Shown piece after piece: positions 36,092-47,721 of a DNA stretch of 64,000 bases (within the stretch, counting starts at the first letter, position 1; each line of letters begins with the position of its first letter). A program made the position numbers and the translations under genes. Source of the stretch: Amia ocellicauda (Eukaryota; Chordata; Actinopteri; Amiiformes; Amiidae). Below the pieces are notes generated by a model, which saw only the letters and a program-made list of their open reading frames with translations, ran no database searches and had not been told where the DNA came from. The stretch covers positions 58,595,850 to 58,659,849 of the forward strand of contig NC_089851.1 of assembly GCF_036373705.1 (NCBI RefSeq), in the 5' to 3' direction.

Positions 36092-36191
36092 AGACAGAGT
36101 TGTTGTGGTTGCTGCAGTCGTGCAGTTCCTTCACAGTTGCCAAAAATCATTTCCAGCACACGATTTTCTTTGTCGTTGAATGCAACATACG

Positions 36192-37452
36192 TGACCATTG
36201 GGGGAGCGATAGCAAGCAAGAGAGTTAGATATCGAGAGTCATAGATAGATAGATAGATAGATGGATGGATGGACGGCAAGGCAAGCATCTGATTGACAGT
36301 GTTCCGTGATCTGCTGTTATGCTACTATGCTACTGACCATTGGGGGAGCGATAGCAAGCAAGAGAGTTAGATAACAAGAGTCATAGATAGATAGATGGAT
36401 GGATGGATGGACGGCAAGGCAAGCATCTGATTGACAGTGGTCCGTGATCTGCTGTTATGCTACTATGCTACTGACCATTGGGGGAGCGATAGCAAGTAAG
36501 AGAGTTAGATATCGAGAGTCATTGATAGATAGATAGATAGATGGATGGATGGACGGCAAGGCAAGCATCTGATTGACAGTGGTCCGTGATCTGCTGTTAT
36601 GCTACAATGCTACTGACCATTGGGGGAGCGATAGCAAGCAAGAGAGTTAGATATCAAGAGTCATAGATAGATAGATAGATAGATGTATGGATGGACGGCA
36701 AGGCAAGCATCTGATTGACAGTGGTCCGTGATCTGCTGTTATGCTACAATGCTACTGACCATTGGGGGAGCGATAGCAAGCAAGAGAGTTAGATATCAAG
36801 AGTCATAGATAGATAGATAGATAGATGGATGGATGGACGGCAAGGCAAGCATCTGATTGACAGTGGTCCGTGATCTGCTGTTATGATACTATGCTACTGA
36901 CCATTGGGGGAGCGATAGCAAGCAAGAGAGTTAGATATCAAGAGTCATAGATAGATAGATAGATGGATGGATGGATGGACGGCAAGGCAAGCATCTGATT
37001 GACAGTGGTCCGTGATCTGCTGTTATGCTACTATGCTACTGACCATTGGGGGAGCGATAGCAAGCAAGAGAGTTAGATATCAAGAGTCATAGATAGGTAG
37101 ATGGATGGGTGGATGAATGGACGTCAAGGCAAGCATCTGATTGACAGTGGTCCGTGATCTGCTGTTATGCTACTATGCTACTGACCATTGGGGGAGCGAT
37201 AGCAAGCAAGAGAGTTAGATGTCAAGAGTCATAGATAGATAGATAGATGGATGGATGGATGGACGGCAAGGCAAGCATCTGATTGACAGTGGTCCGTGAT
37301 CTGCTGTTATGCTACTATGCTACTGACCATTGGGGGAGCGATAGCAAGCAAGAGAGTTAGATATTGAGAGTCATAGATAGATGGATGGATGGATGGACGG
37401 CAAGGCAAGAACCTGATTGACAGCGGTCCGTGATCTGCTGTTATTCTACTAT
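36192..37452 (+). repeat. Satellite block S7, 1261 bp
   Basis: Same length and monomer order as S2, S3 and S5. Confidence 0.96.
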
Positions 37453-37474
37453 CAGCAGCAGCAGCAGCAGATTT

Positions 37475-37548
37475 GGCGCCGTGGCTTAGTTGGTTAAAGC
37501 GCCTGTCTAGTAAACAGGAGGTCCTGGGTTCAAATCCCAGCGGTGCCT
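37475..37548 (+). tRNA. tRNA-Thr(AGT), copy 7
   Basis: Identical to copy 1. Confidence 0.96.
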
Positions 37549-37834
37549 TAGGCGGGCTTTCTGTGCTCCTTGCGAAGCTTGTGCTTCCGCTTTGTCGACC
37601 ATCAGTTTTAGCAAGATAGGCTTATCGTAAAGCCATCAGAGGACGTAATGAACCGGAAAGCCAACTGGACAGACGCCGGTTTGTAAAGAAGAACCAGAAC
37701 CCAAAGGACAAGCGCTACGGCCAACGTCCAATTCCCATTGCCGCCCCTGGACAGTCGCAACAGGGAGCTTGTTGCTCCCGTCAACCTTACGTTTTCACCT
37801 CTGTGTGCCTCCTTTGTTGCAGCCTGCATCCAGA

Positions 37835-37929
37835 TTTTGTTTTGTTTTGTTTTGTTTTGTTTTGTTTTGTTTTGTTTTGTTTTGTTTTGTTTTGTTTTGT
37901 TTTGTTTTGTTTTGTTTTGTTTTGTTTTG

Positions 37930-37960
<31 letters not shown>
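37835..37960 (+). repeat. (TTTTG)n tract, copy 7, 126 bp
   Basis: Uninterrupted pentanucleotide array. Confidence 0.97.
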
Positions 37961-38002
37961 GCCTTACGCCTGAGTGTAGGCACTGGGGAATGGGAGAGTC
38001 CT

Positions 38003-38076
38003 GGCACCGTGGCTTAGTTGGTCAAAGCACCTGTCTTGTAAACAGGAAACCCTGGGTTCGACTCCCAGCAGTGCCT
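38003..38076 (+). tRNA. tRNA-Thr(TGT), copy 7
   Basis: B-type: A26, T54 normal, C6-A67 mismatch. Confidence 0.88.
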
Positions 38077-38240
38077 TGGTTTATGTTGGCCTAGGCAATG
38101 GAAAGGAAGTTTCTAAACGCTCAATACATTTTTGCAAGATGGCCATCCACAGCAAGCAGCTTAAGGTTACTGTAGCCACAGTCTGGCAAGCTGTCCGCCA
38201 GAAGTAGAAACAATAACAAGGGGCGGGGGGAAAAGTGGGC

Positions 38241-38314
38241 CGTCCCTGGGTGGATTCGAACCACCATCCTTTTGGTTAACAGCCAAACGCGCTGACCGAT
38301 TGCGCCACAGAGAC
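38241..38314 (-). tRNA. tRNA-Asn(GTT), copy 7
   Basis: Intact, same as copy 3. Confidence 0.96.
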
Positions 38315-38414
38315 AGACAGAGGTGTTGTGGTTGCTGCAGTCGTGCAGTTCCTTCACAGTTGCCAAAAATCATTTCCAGCACACGATTTTCTTTGTCGTT
38401 GAATGCAACATACG

Positions 38415-39829
38415 TGACCATTGGGGGAGCGATAGCAAGCAAGAGAGTTAGATATCGAGAGTCATAGATAGATAGATAGATAGATAGATGGATGGATGGA
38501 CGGCAAGGCAAGCATCTGATTGACAGTGGTCCGTGATCTGCTGTTATGCTACTATGCTACTGACCATTGGGTGAGCGAAAGCAAGTAAGAGAGTTAGATA
38601 TCAAGAGTCATAGATAGATAGATAGATAGATGGATGGATGGACGGCAAGGCAAGCATCTGATTGACAGTGCTCCGTGATCTGCTGTTATGCTACAATGCT
38701 ACTGACCATTGGGGGAGCGATAGCAAGCAAGAGAGTTAGATATCAAGAGTCATAGATAGATAGATAGATAGATAGATGGATGGATGGACGGCAAGGCAAG
38801 CATCTGATTGACAGTGGTCCGTGATCTGCTGTTATGCTACTTTGCTACTGACCATTGGGGGAGCGATAGCAAGCAAGAGAGTTAGATGTCAAGAGTCATA
38901 GATAGATAGATAGATGGATGGATGGATGGACGGCAAGGCAAGCATCTGATTGACAGTGGTCCGTGATCTGCTGTTATGCTACTATGCTACTGACCATTGG
39001 GGGAGCGATAGCAAGCAAGAGAGTTAGATAACAAGAGTCATAGATAGATAGATGGATGGATGGATGGACGGCAAGGCAAGCATCTGATTGACAGTGGTCC
39101 GTGATCTGCTGTTATGCTACAATGCTACTGACCATTGGGGGAGCGATAGCAAGCAAGAGAGTTAGATATCAAGAGTCATAGATAGATAGATAGATAGATA
39201 GATGGATGGATGGATGGCAAGGCAAGCACCTGATTGACAGTGGTCCGTGATCTGCTGTTATGCTACAATGCTACTGACCATTGGGGGAGCGATAGCAAGC
39301 AAGAGAGTTAGATATCAAGAGTCATAGATAGATAGATAGATAGATGGATGGATGGACGGCAAGGCAAGCATCTGATTGACAGTGGTCCGTGATCTGCTGT
39401 TATGATACTATGCTACTGACCATTGGGGGAGCGATAGCAAGCAAGAGAGTTAGATATCAAGAGTCATAGATAGATAGATGGATGGATGGATGGATGGACG
39501 GCAAGGCAAGCATCTGATTGACAGTGGTCCGTGATCTGCTGTTATGCTACTTTGCTTCTGACCATTGGGGGAGCGATAGCAAGCAAGAGAGTTAGATGTC
39601 AAGAGTCATAGATAGATAGATAGACAGATGGATGGATGGACGGCAAGGCAAGCACCTGATTGACAGTGGTCCGTGATCTGCTGTTATGCTACTATGCTAC
39701 TGACCATTGGGGGAGCGATAGCAAGCAAGAGAGTTAGATATTGAGAGTCATAGATAGATGGATGGATGGATGGACGGCAAGGCAAGAACCTGATTGACAG
39801 CGGTCCGTGATCTGCTGTTATTCTACTAT
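38415..39829 (+). repeat. Satellite block S8, 1415 bp, ten monomers
   Basis: Starts with GGGTGAGCGAAAGC and ACAGTGCTCC like S6, then a different order with CTACTTTG and TTGCTTCTG monomers. Some monomers read AAGCACCTG. Confidence 0.95.
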
Positions 39830-39851
39830 CAGCAGCAGCAGCGGCAGATTT

Positions 39852-39925
39852 GGCGCCGTGGCTTAGTTGGTTAAAGCGCCTGTCTAGTAAACAGGAGGTC
39901 CTGGGTTCAAATCCCAGCGGTGCCT
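39852..39925 (+). tRNA. tRNA-Thr(AGT), copy 8
   Basis: Identical to copy 1. Confidence 0.96.
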
Positions 39926-40211
39926 TAGGCGGGCTTTCTGTGCTCCTTGCGAAGCTTGTGCTTCCGCTTTGTCGACCATCAGTTTTAGCAAGATAGGCTT
40001 ATCGTAAAGCCATCAGAGGACGTAATGAACCGGAAAGCCAACTGGACAGACGCCGGTTTGTAAAGAAGAACCAGAACCCAAAGGACACGCGCTACGGCCA
40101 ACGTCCAATTCCCATTGCCGCCCCTGGACAGTCGCAACAGGGAGCTTGTTGCTCCCGTCAACCTTACGTTTTCACCTCTGTGTGCTTCCTTTGTTGCAGT
40201 CTGCATCCAGA

Positions 40212-40301
40212 TTTTGTTTTGTTTTGTTTTGTTTTGTTTTGTTTTGTTTTGTTTTGTTTTGTTTTGTTTTGTTTTGTTTTGTTTTGTTTTGTTTTGTTTT
40301 G

Positions 40302-40332
<31 letters not shown>
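40212..40332 (+). repeat. (TTTTG)n tract, copy 8, 121 bp
   Basis: Uninterrupted pentanucleotide array. Confidence 0.97.
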
Positions 40333-40374
40333 GCCTTACGCCTGAGTGTAGGCACTGGGGAATGGGAGAGTCCT

Positions 40375-40448
40375 GGCACCGTGGCTTAGTTGGTCAAAGC
40401 GCCTGTCTTGTAAACAGGAAACCCTGGGTTCGACTCCCAGCAGTGCCT
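40375..40448 (+). tRNA. tRNA-Thr(TGT), copy 8
   Basis: G26 and consensus B box. The only structural flaw is the shared C6-A67 mismatch. It differs from Thr(AGT) at nine positions: 4, 20a, 34, 45, 46, 47, 57, 59 and 67. Confidence 0.9.
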
Positions 40449-40612
40449 TGGTTTATGTTGGCCTAGGCAATGGAAAGGAAGTTTCTAAACGCTCAATACA
40501 TTTTTGCAAGATGGCCGTCCACAGCAAGCAGCTTAAGGTTACTGTAGCCACAGTCTGGCAAGCTGTCCGCCAGAAGTAGAAACAATAACAAGGGGCGGGG
40601 GGAAAAGTGGGC

Positions 40613-40686
40613 CGTCCCTGGGTGGATTCGAACCACCATCCTTTTGGTTAACAGCCAAACGCGCTGACCGATTGCGCCACAGAGAC
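40613..40686 (-). tRNA. tRNA-Asn(GTT), copy 8
   Basis: Intact, same as copy 3. Confidence 0.96.
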
Positions 40687-40786
40687 AGACAGAGGTGTTG
40701 TGGTTGCTGCAGTCGTGCAGTTCCTTCACAGTTGCCAAAAATCATTTCCAGCACACGATTTTCTTTGTCGTTGAATGCAACATACG

Positions 40787-43487
40787 TGACCATTGGGGGA
40801 GCGATAGCAAGCAAGAGAGTTAGATATCGAGAGTCATAGATAGATAGATAGATAGATGGATGGATGGACGGCAAGGCAAGCATCTGATTGACAGTGGTCC
40901 GTGATCTGCTGTTATGCTACTATGCTACTGACCATTGGGTGAGCGAAAGCAAGTAAGAGTGTTAGATATCAAGAGTCATAGATAGATAGATAGATAGATA
41001 GATGGATGGATGGACGGCAAGGCAAGCATCTGATTGACAGTGGTCCGTGATCTGCTGTTATGCTACAATGCTACTGACCATTGGGGGAGCGATAGCAAGC
41101 AAGAGAGTTTGATATCAAGAGTCATTGATAGATAGATAGATAGATGGATGGATGGATGGACGGCAAGGCAAGCATCTGATTGACAGTGGTCCATGATCTG
41201 CTGTTATGCTACTATGCTACTGACCATTGGGGGAGCGATAGCAAGCAAGAGAGTTAGATATCAAGAGTCATAGATAGATAGATAGATAGATGGATGGATG
41301 GACGGCAAGGCAAGCATCTGATTGACAGTGGTCCGTGATCTGCTGTTATGCTACTATGCTACTGACCATTGGGGGAGCGATAGCAAGTAAGAGAGTTAGA
41401 TATCGAGAGTCATTGATAGATAGATAGATAGATGGATGGATGGATGGACGGCAAGGCAAGCATCTGATTGACAGTGGTCCGTGATCTGCTGTTATGCTAC
41501 TATGCTACTGACCATTGGGGGAGCGATAGCAAGCAAGAGAGTTAGATATCAAGAGTCATTGATAGATAGATAGATAGATGGATGGATGGACGGCAAGGCA
41601 AGCATCTGATTGACAGTGGTCCATGATCTGCTGTTATGCTACTATGCTACTGACCATTGGGGGAGCGATAGCAAGCAAGAGAGTTAGATAACAAGAGTCA
41701 TAGATAGATAGATGGATGGATGGATGGACGGCAAGGCAAGCATCTGATTGACAGTGGTCCGTGATCTGCTGTTATGCTACTATGCTACTGACCATTGGGG
41801 GAGCGATAGCAAGTAAGACAGTTAGATATCGAGAGTCATAGATAGATGGATAGATAGATGGATGGATGGACGGCATGGCAAGCATCTGATTGACAGTGGT
41901 CCGTGATCTGCTGTTATGCTACTATGCTACTGACCATTGGGGGAGCGATAGCAAGCAAGAGAGTTAGATATCGAGAGTCATTGATAGATAAATAGATAGA
42001 TGGATGGATGGATGGACGGAAAGGCAAGCATCTGATTGACAGTGGTCAATGATCTGCTGTTATGCTACTATGCTACTGACCATTGGGGGAGCGATAGCAA
42101 GCAAGAGAGTTAGATATCAAGAGTCATAGATAGATAGATAGATAGATGGATGGATGGACGGCAAGGCAAGCATCTGATTGACAGTGGTCCGTGATCTCCT
42201 GTTATGCTACTATGCTACTGACCATTGGGGGAGCGATAGCAAGCAAGAGAGTTAGATATCGAGAGTCATTGATAGATAGATAGATAGATGGATGGATGGA
42301 TGGACGGCAAGGCAAGCATCTGATTGACAGTGGTCCGTGATTTGCTGTTATGCTACTTTGCTTCTGACCATTGGGGGAGCGATAGCAAGCAAGAGAGTTA
42401 GATGTCAAGAGTCATAGATAGATAGATAGACAGATGGATGAATGGACGGCAAGGCAAGCACCTGATTGACAGTGGTCCGTGATCTGCTGTTATGCTACTA
42501 TGCTACTGACCATTGGGTGAGCGAAAGCAAGTAAGAGAGTTAGATATCAAGACTCATAGATAGATAGATAGATAGATGGATGGATGGACGGCAAGGCAAG
42601 CATCTGAGTGACAGTGGTCCGTGATCTGCTGTTATGCTACTATGCTACTGACCATTGGGGGAGCGATAGCAAGCAAGAGAGTTAGATATCAAGAGTCATA
42701 GATAGATAGATAGATAGATGGATGGATGGACGGCAAGGCAAGCATCTGATTGACAGTGGTCCGTGATCTGCTGTTATGCTACTATGCTACTGACCATTGG
42801 GGGAGCGATAGCAAGCAAGAGAGTTAGATATCGAGAGTCATTGATAGATAGATAGATAGATGGATGGATGGATGGACGGCAAGGCAAGCATCTGATTGAC
42901 AGTGGTCCGTGATCTGCTGTTATGCTACTATGCTACTGACCATTGGGGGAGCGATAGCAAGCAAGAGAGTTAGATATCAAGAGTCATTGATAGATAGATA
43001 GATAGATGGATGGATGGACGGCAAGGCAAGCATCTGATTGACAGTGGTCCGTGATCTGCTGTTATGCTACTATGCTACTGACCATTGGGGGAGCGATAGC
43101 AAGCAAGAGAGTTAGATATCAAGAGTCATTGATAGATAGATAGATAGATGGATGGATGGACGGCAAGGCAAGCATCTGATTGACAGTGGTCCATGATCTG
43201 CTGTTATGCTACTATGCTACTGACCATTGGGGGAGCGATAGCAAGCAAGAGAGTTAGATAACAAGAGTCATAGATAGATAGATGGATGGATGGATGGACG
43301 GCAAGGCAAGCACCTGATTGACAGTGGTCCGTGATCTGCTGTTATGCTACTATGCTACTGACCATTGGGGGAGCGATAGCAAGCAAGAGAGTTAGATATT
43401 GAGAGTCATAGATAGATGGATGGATGGATGGACGGCAAGGCAAGAACCTGATTGACAGCGGTCCGTGATCTGCTGTTATTCTACTAT
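40787..43487 (+). repeat. Satellite block S9, 2701 bp
   Basis: About 19 monomers, including GGTCAATG (42046), CTCCTGTT, TTGCTTCTG and AGACTCAT variants that recur in S10 and S12. The block ends with the ATATTGAG monomer and the cassette-flanking monomer. Confidence 0.95.
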
Positions 43488-43509
43488 CAGCAGCAGCACA
43501 GGCAGATTT

Positions 43510-43583
43510 GGCGCCGTGGCTTAGTTGGTTAAAGGGCCTGTCTAGTAAACAGGAGGTCCTGGGTTCAAATCCCAGCGGTGCCT
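43510..43583 (+). tRNA. tRNA-Thr(AGT), copy 9, with C25G
   Basis: Anticodon AGT and other stems are intact. C25 is G, giving a G10-G25 mismatch at the base of the D stem. Likely reduced stability, not clearly dead. Confidence 0.82.
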
Positions 43584-43869
43584 TAGACGGGCTTTCTGTG
43601 CTCCTTGCGAAGCTTGTGCTTCCGCTTTGTCGACCATCAGTTTTAGCAAGATAGGCTTATCGTAAAGCCATCAGAGGATGTAATGAACCGGAAAGCCAAC
43701 TGGACAGACGCCGGTTTGTAAAGAAGAACCAGAACCCCAAGGACACGCGCTACGGCCAACGTCCAATTCCCATTGCCGCCCCTGGACAGTTGCAACAGGG
43801 AGCTTGTTGCTCCCGTCAACCTTACGTTTTCACCTCTGTGTGCTTCCTTTGTTGCAGTCTGCATCCAGA

Positions 43870-43974
43870 TTTTGTTTTGTTTTGTTTTGTTTTGTTTTGT
43901 TTTGTTTTGTTTTGTTTTGTTTTGTTTTGTTTTGTTTTGTTTTGTTTTGTTTTGTTTTGTTTTGTTTTGTTTTG

Positions 43975-44005
<31 letters not shown>
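43870..44005 (+). repeat. (TTTTG)n tract, copy 9, 136 bp
   Basis: Longest pentanucleotide array in the window, uninterrupted. Confidence 0.97.
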
Positions 44006-44047
44006 GCCTTACGCCTGAGTGTAGGCACTGGGGAATGGGAGAGTCCT

Positions 44048-44121
44048 GGCACCGTGGCTTAGTTGGTCAAAGCGCCTGTCTTGTAAACAGGAAACCCTGG
44101 GTTCGACTCCCAGCAGTGCCT
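44048..44121 (+). tRNA. tRNA-Thr(TGT), copy 9
   Basis: Same as copy 8. Confidence 0.9.
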
Positions 44122-44285
44122 TGGTTTATGTTGGCCTAGGCAATGGAAAGGAAGTTTCTAAACGCTCAATACATTTTTGCATGATGGCCGTCCACAGCAA
44201 GCAGCTTAAGGTTACTGTAGCCACAGTCTGGCAAGCTGTCCGCCAGAAGTAGAAACAATAACAAGGGGCGGGGGGAAAAGTGGGC

Positions 44286-44359
44286 CGTCCCTGGGTGGAT
44301 TCGAACCACCATCCTTTTGGTTAACAGCCAAACGCGCTGACCGATTGCGCCACAGAGAC
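44286..44359 (-). tRNA. tRNA-Asn(GTT), copy 9
   Basis: Intact, same as copy 3. Confidence 0.96.
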
Positions 44360-45000
44360 AGACAGAGGTGTTGTGGTTGCTGCAGTCGTGCAGTTCCTTC
44401 ACAGTTGCCAAAAATCATTTCCAGCACACGATTTTCTTTGTCGTTGAATGCAACATACGTGACCATTGGGGGAGCGATAGCAAGCAAGAGAGTTAGATAT
44501 CGAGAGTCATAGATAGATAGATAGATAGATGGATGGATGGACGGCAAGGCAAGCATCTGATTGACAGTGGTCCGTGATCTGCTGTTATGCTACTATGCTA
44601 CTGACCATTGGGTGAGCGAAAGCAAGTAAGAGTGTTAGATATCAAGAGTCATAGATAGATAGATAGATAGATGGATGGATGGACGGCAAGGCAAGCATCT
44701 GATTGACAGTGGTCCGTGATCTGCTGTTATGCTACTATGCTACTGACCATTGGGGGAGCGATAGCAAGTAAGAGAGTTAGATATCGAGAGTCATAGATAG
44801 ATGGATAGATAGATGGATGGATGGACGGGAAGGCAAGCATCTGATTGACAGTGGTCCGTGATCTGCTGTTATGCTACTATGCTACTGACCATTGGGGGAG
44901 CGATAGCAAGCAAGAGAGTTAGATATCGAGAGTCATTGATAGATAGATAGATAGATGGATGGATGGATGGACGGAAAGGCAAGCATCTGATTGACAGTGG

Positions 45001-47721
45001 TCAATGATCTGCTGTTATGCTACTATGCTACTGACCATTGGGGGAGCGATAGCAAGCAAGAGAGTTAGATATCAAGAGTCATAGATAGATAGATAGATAG
45101 ATGGATGGATGGACGGCAAGGCAAGCATCTGATTGACAGTGGTCCGTGATCTGCTGTTATGCTACTATGCTACTGACCATTGGGGGAGCGATAGCAAGCA
45201 AGAGAGTTAGATATCGAGAGTCATTGATAGATAGATAGATAGATGGATGGATGGATGGACGGCAAGGCAAGCATCTGATTGACAGTGGTCGGTGATCTGC
45301 TGTTATGCTACTTTGCTTCTGACCATTGGGGGAGCGATAGCAAGCAAGAGAGTTAGATGTCAAGAGTCATAGATAGATAGATAGACAGATGGATGGATGG
45401 ACGGCAAGGCAAGCACCTGATTGACAGTGGTCCGTGATCTGCTGTTATGCTACTATGCTACTGACCATTGGGGGAGCGATAGCAAGTAAGAGAGTTTGAT
45501 ATCGAGAGTCATAGATAGATAGATAGATAGATGGATGGATGGACGGCAAGGCAAGCATCTGATTGACAGTGGTCCGTGATCTGCTGTTATGCTACAATGC
45601 TACTGACCATTGGGGGAGCGATAGCAAGCAAGAGAGTTAGATATCAAGAGTCATAGATAGATAGATAGATAGATGGATGGATGGACGGCAAGGCAAGCAT
45701 CTGATTGACAGTGGTCCGTGATCTCCTGTTATGCTACTATGCTACTGACCATTGGGGGAGCGATAGCAAGCAAGAGAGTTAGATATCGAGAGTCATTGAT
45801 AGATAGATAGATAGATGGATGGATGGATGGACGGCAAGCCAAGCATCTGATTGACAGTGGTCCGTGATCTGCTGTTATGCTACTTTGCTTCTGACCATTG
45901 GGGGAGCGATAGCAAGCAAGAGAGTTAGATGTCAAGAGTCATAGATAGATAGATAGACAGATGGATGGATGGACGGCAAGGCAAGCACCTGATTGACAGT
46001 GGTCCGTGATCTGCTGTTATGCTACTATGCTACTGACCATTGGGTGAGCGAAAGCAAGTAAGAGAGTTAGATATCAAGACTCATAGATAGATAGATAGAT
46101 AGATGGATGGATGGACGGCAAGGCAAGCATCTGAGTGACAGTGGTCCGTGATCTGCTGTTATGCTACTATGCTACTGACCATTGGGGGAGCGATAGCAAG
46201 CAAGAGAGTTAGATATCAAGAGTCATAGATAGATAGATAGATAGATGGATGGATGGACGGCAAGGCAAGCATCTGATTGACAGTGGTCCGTGATCTGCTG
46301 TTATGCTACTATGCTACTGACCATTGGGGGAGCGATAGCAAGCAAGAGAGTTAGATATCGAGAGTCATTGATAGATAGATAGATAGATGGATGGATGGAT
46401 GGACTGAAGGCAAGCATCTGATTGACAGTGGTCCGTGATCTGCTGTTATGCTACTATGCTACTGACCATTGGGGGAGCGATAGCAAGCAAGAGAGTTAGA
46501 TATCAAGAGTCATTGATAGATAGATAGACAGATGGATGGATGGACGGCAAGGCAAGCACCTGATTGACAGTGGTCCGTGATCTGCTGTTATGCTACTATG
46601 CTACTGACCATTGGGTGAGCGAAAGCAAGTAAGAGTGTTAGATATCAAGAGTCATTGATAGATAGATAGATAGATTGATGGATGGATGGACGGCAAGGCA
46701 AGCATCTGATTGACAGTGGTCCGTGATCTGCTGTTATGCTACAATGCTACTGACCATTGGGGGAGCGATAGCAAGCAAGAGAGTTAGATATCAAGAGTCA
46801 TTGATAGATAGATAGATAGATGGATGGATGGATGGACGGCAAGGCAAGCATCTGATTGACAGTGGTCCATGATCTGCTGTTATGCTACTATGCTACTGAC
46901 CATTGGGGGAGCGATAGCAAGCAAGAGAGTTAGATATCAAGAGTCATAGATAGATAGATAGATAGATGGATGGATGGACGGCAAGGCAAGCATCTGATTG
47001 ACAGTGGTCCGTGATCTGCTGTTATGCTACTATGCTACTGACCATTGGGGGAGCGATAGCAAGTAAGAGAGTTAGATATCGAGAGTCATTGATAGATAGA
47101 TAGATAGATGGATGGATGGATGGACGGCAAGGCAAGCATCTGATTGACAGTGGTCCGTGATCTGCTGTTATGCTACTATGCTACTGACCATTGGGGGAGC
47201 GATAGCAAGCAAGAGAGTTAGATATCAAGAGTCATTGATAGATAGATAGATAGATGGATGGATGGACGGCAAGGCAAGCATCTGATTGACAGTGGTCCAT
47301 GATCTGCTGTTATGCTACTATGCTACTGACCATTGGGGGAGCGATAGCAAGCAAGAGAGTTAGATAACAAGAGTCATAGATAGATAGATGGATGGATGGA
47401 TGGTCGGCAAGGCAAGCATCTGATTGACAGTGGTCCGTGATCTGCTGTTATGCTACTATGCTACTGACCATTGGGGGAGCGATAGCAAGTAAGAGAGTTA
47501 GATATCGAGAGTCATAGATAGATGGATAGATAGATGGATGGATGGACGGGAAGGCAAGCATCTGATTGACAGTGGTCCGTGATCTGCTGTTATGCTACTA
47601 TGCTACTGACCATTGGGGGAGCGATAGCAAGCAAGAGAGTTAGATATCGAGAGTCATTGATAGATAGATAGATAGATGGATGGATGGATGGACGGAAAGG
47701 CAAGCATCTGATTGACAGTGG
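45001..47721 (+). repeat. About 2.72 kb higher-order repeat, unit 1
   Basis: Runs from one GGTCAATG monomer to the next (45001 to 47722, 2721 bp). It contains the CTCCTGTT, CTTTGCTTCTG, AGACTCAT, GGACTGAAGG and GGTCGGC markers in order. Confidence 0.85.

Larger units (their letters stand above)
35245..36191 (+). repeat. tRNA cassette copy 6 (B/A mosaic, 947 bp)
   Basis: The left part is B-type (six CAG, pure TTTTG tract, A26 and T54 in Thr(TGT)). Asn carries the A-type G19T, and the following satellite block is the 1261 bp type that follows A cassettes. A switch point between about 35803 and 36073 is implied. A private G-to-T change lies just right of Asn, near 36100. Confidence 0.92.
37453..38414 (+). 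repeat. tRNA cassette copy 7 (subfamily B, 962 bp)
   Basis: B-type throughout. Private T-to-C near 37809. All three tRNAs are intact. Confidence 0.95.
39830..40786 (+). repeat. tRNA cassette copy 8 (subfamily C, 957 bp)
   Basis: C-type markers are GGACACGCGC and TTGCAGTCTGC in the spacer. Thr(TGT) has G26 and T54 and Asn has G19, so this is the least damaged cassette. Confidence 0.95.
43488..44459 (+). repeat. tRNA cassette copy 9 (subfamily C, 972 bp)
   Basis: Longest cassette. It shares CAGCACAGGCAG at the left border, GAACCCCAAGG and CAGTTGCAACAG with copy 12. Confidence 0.95.
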
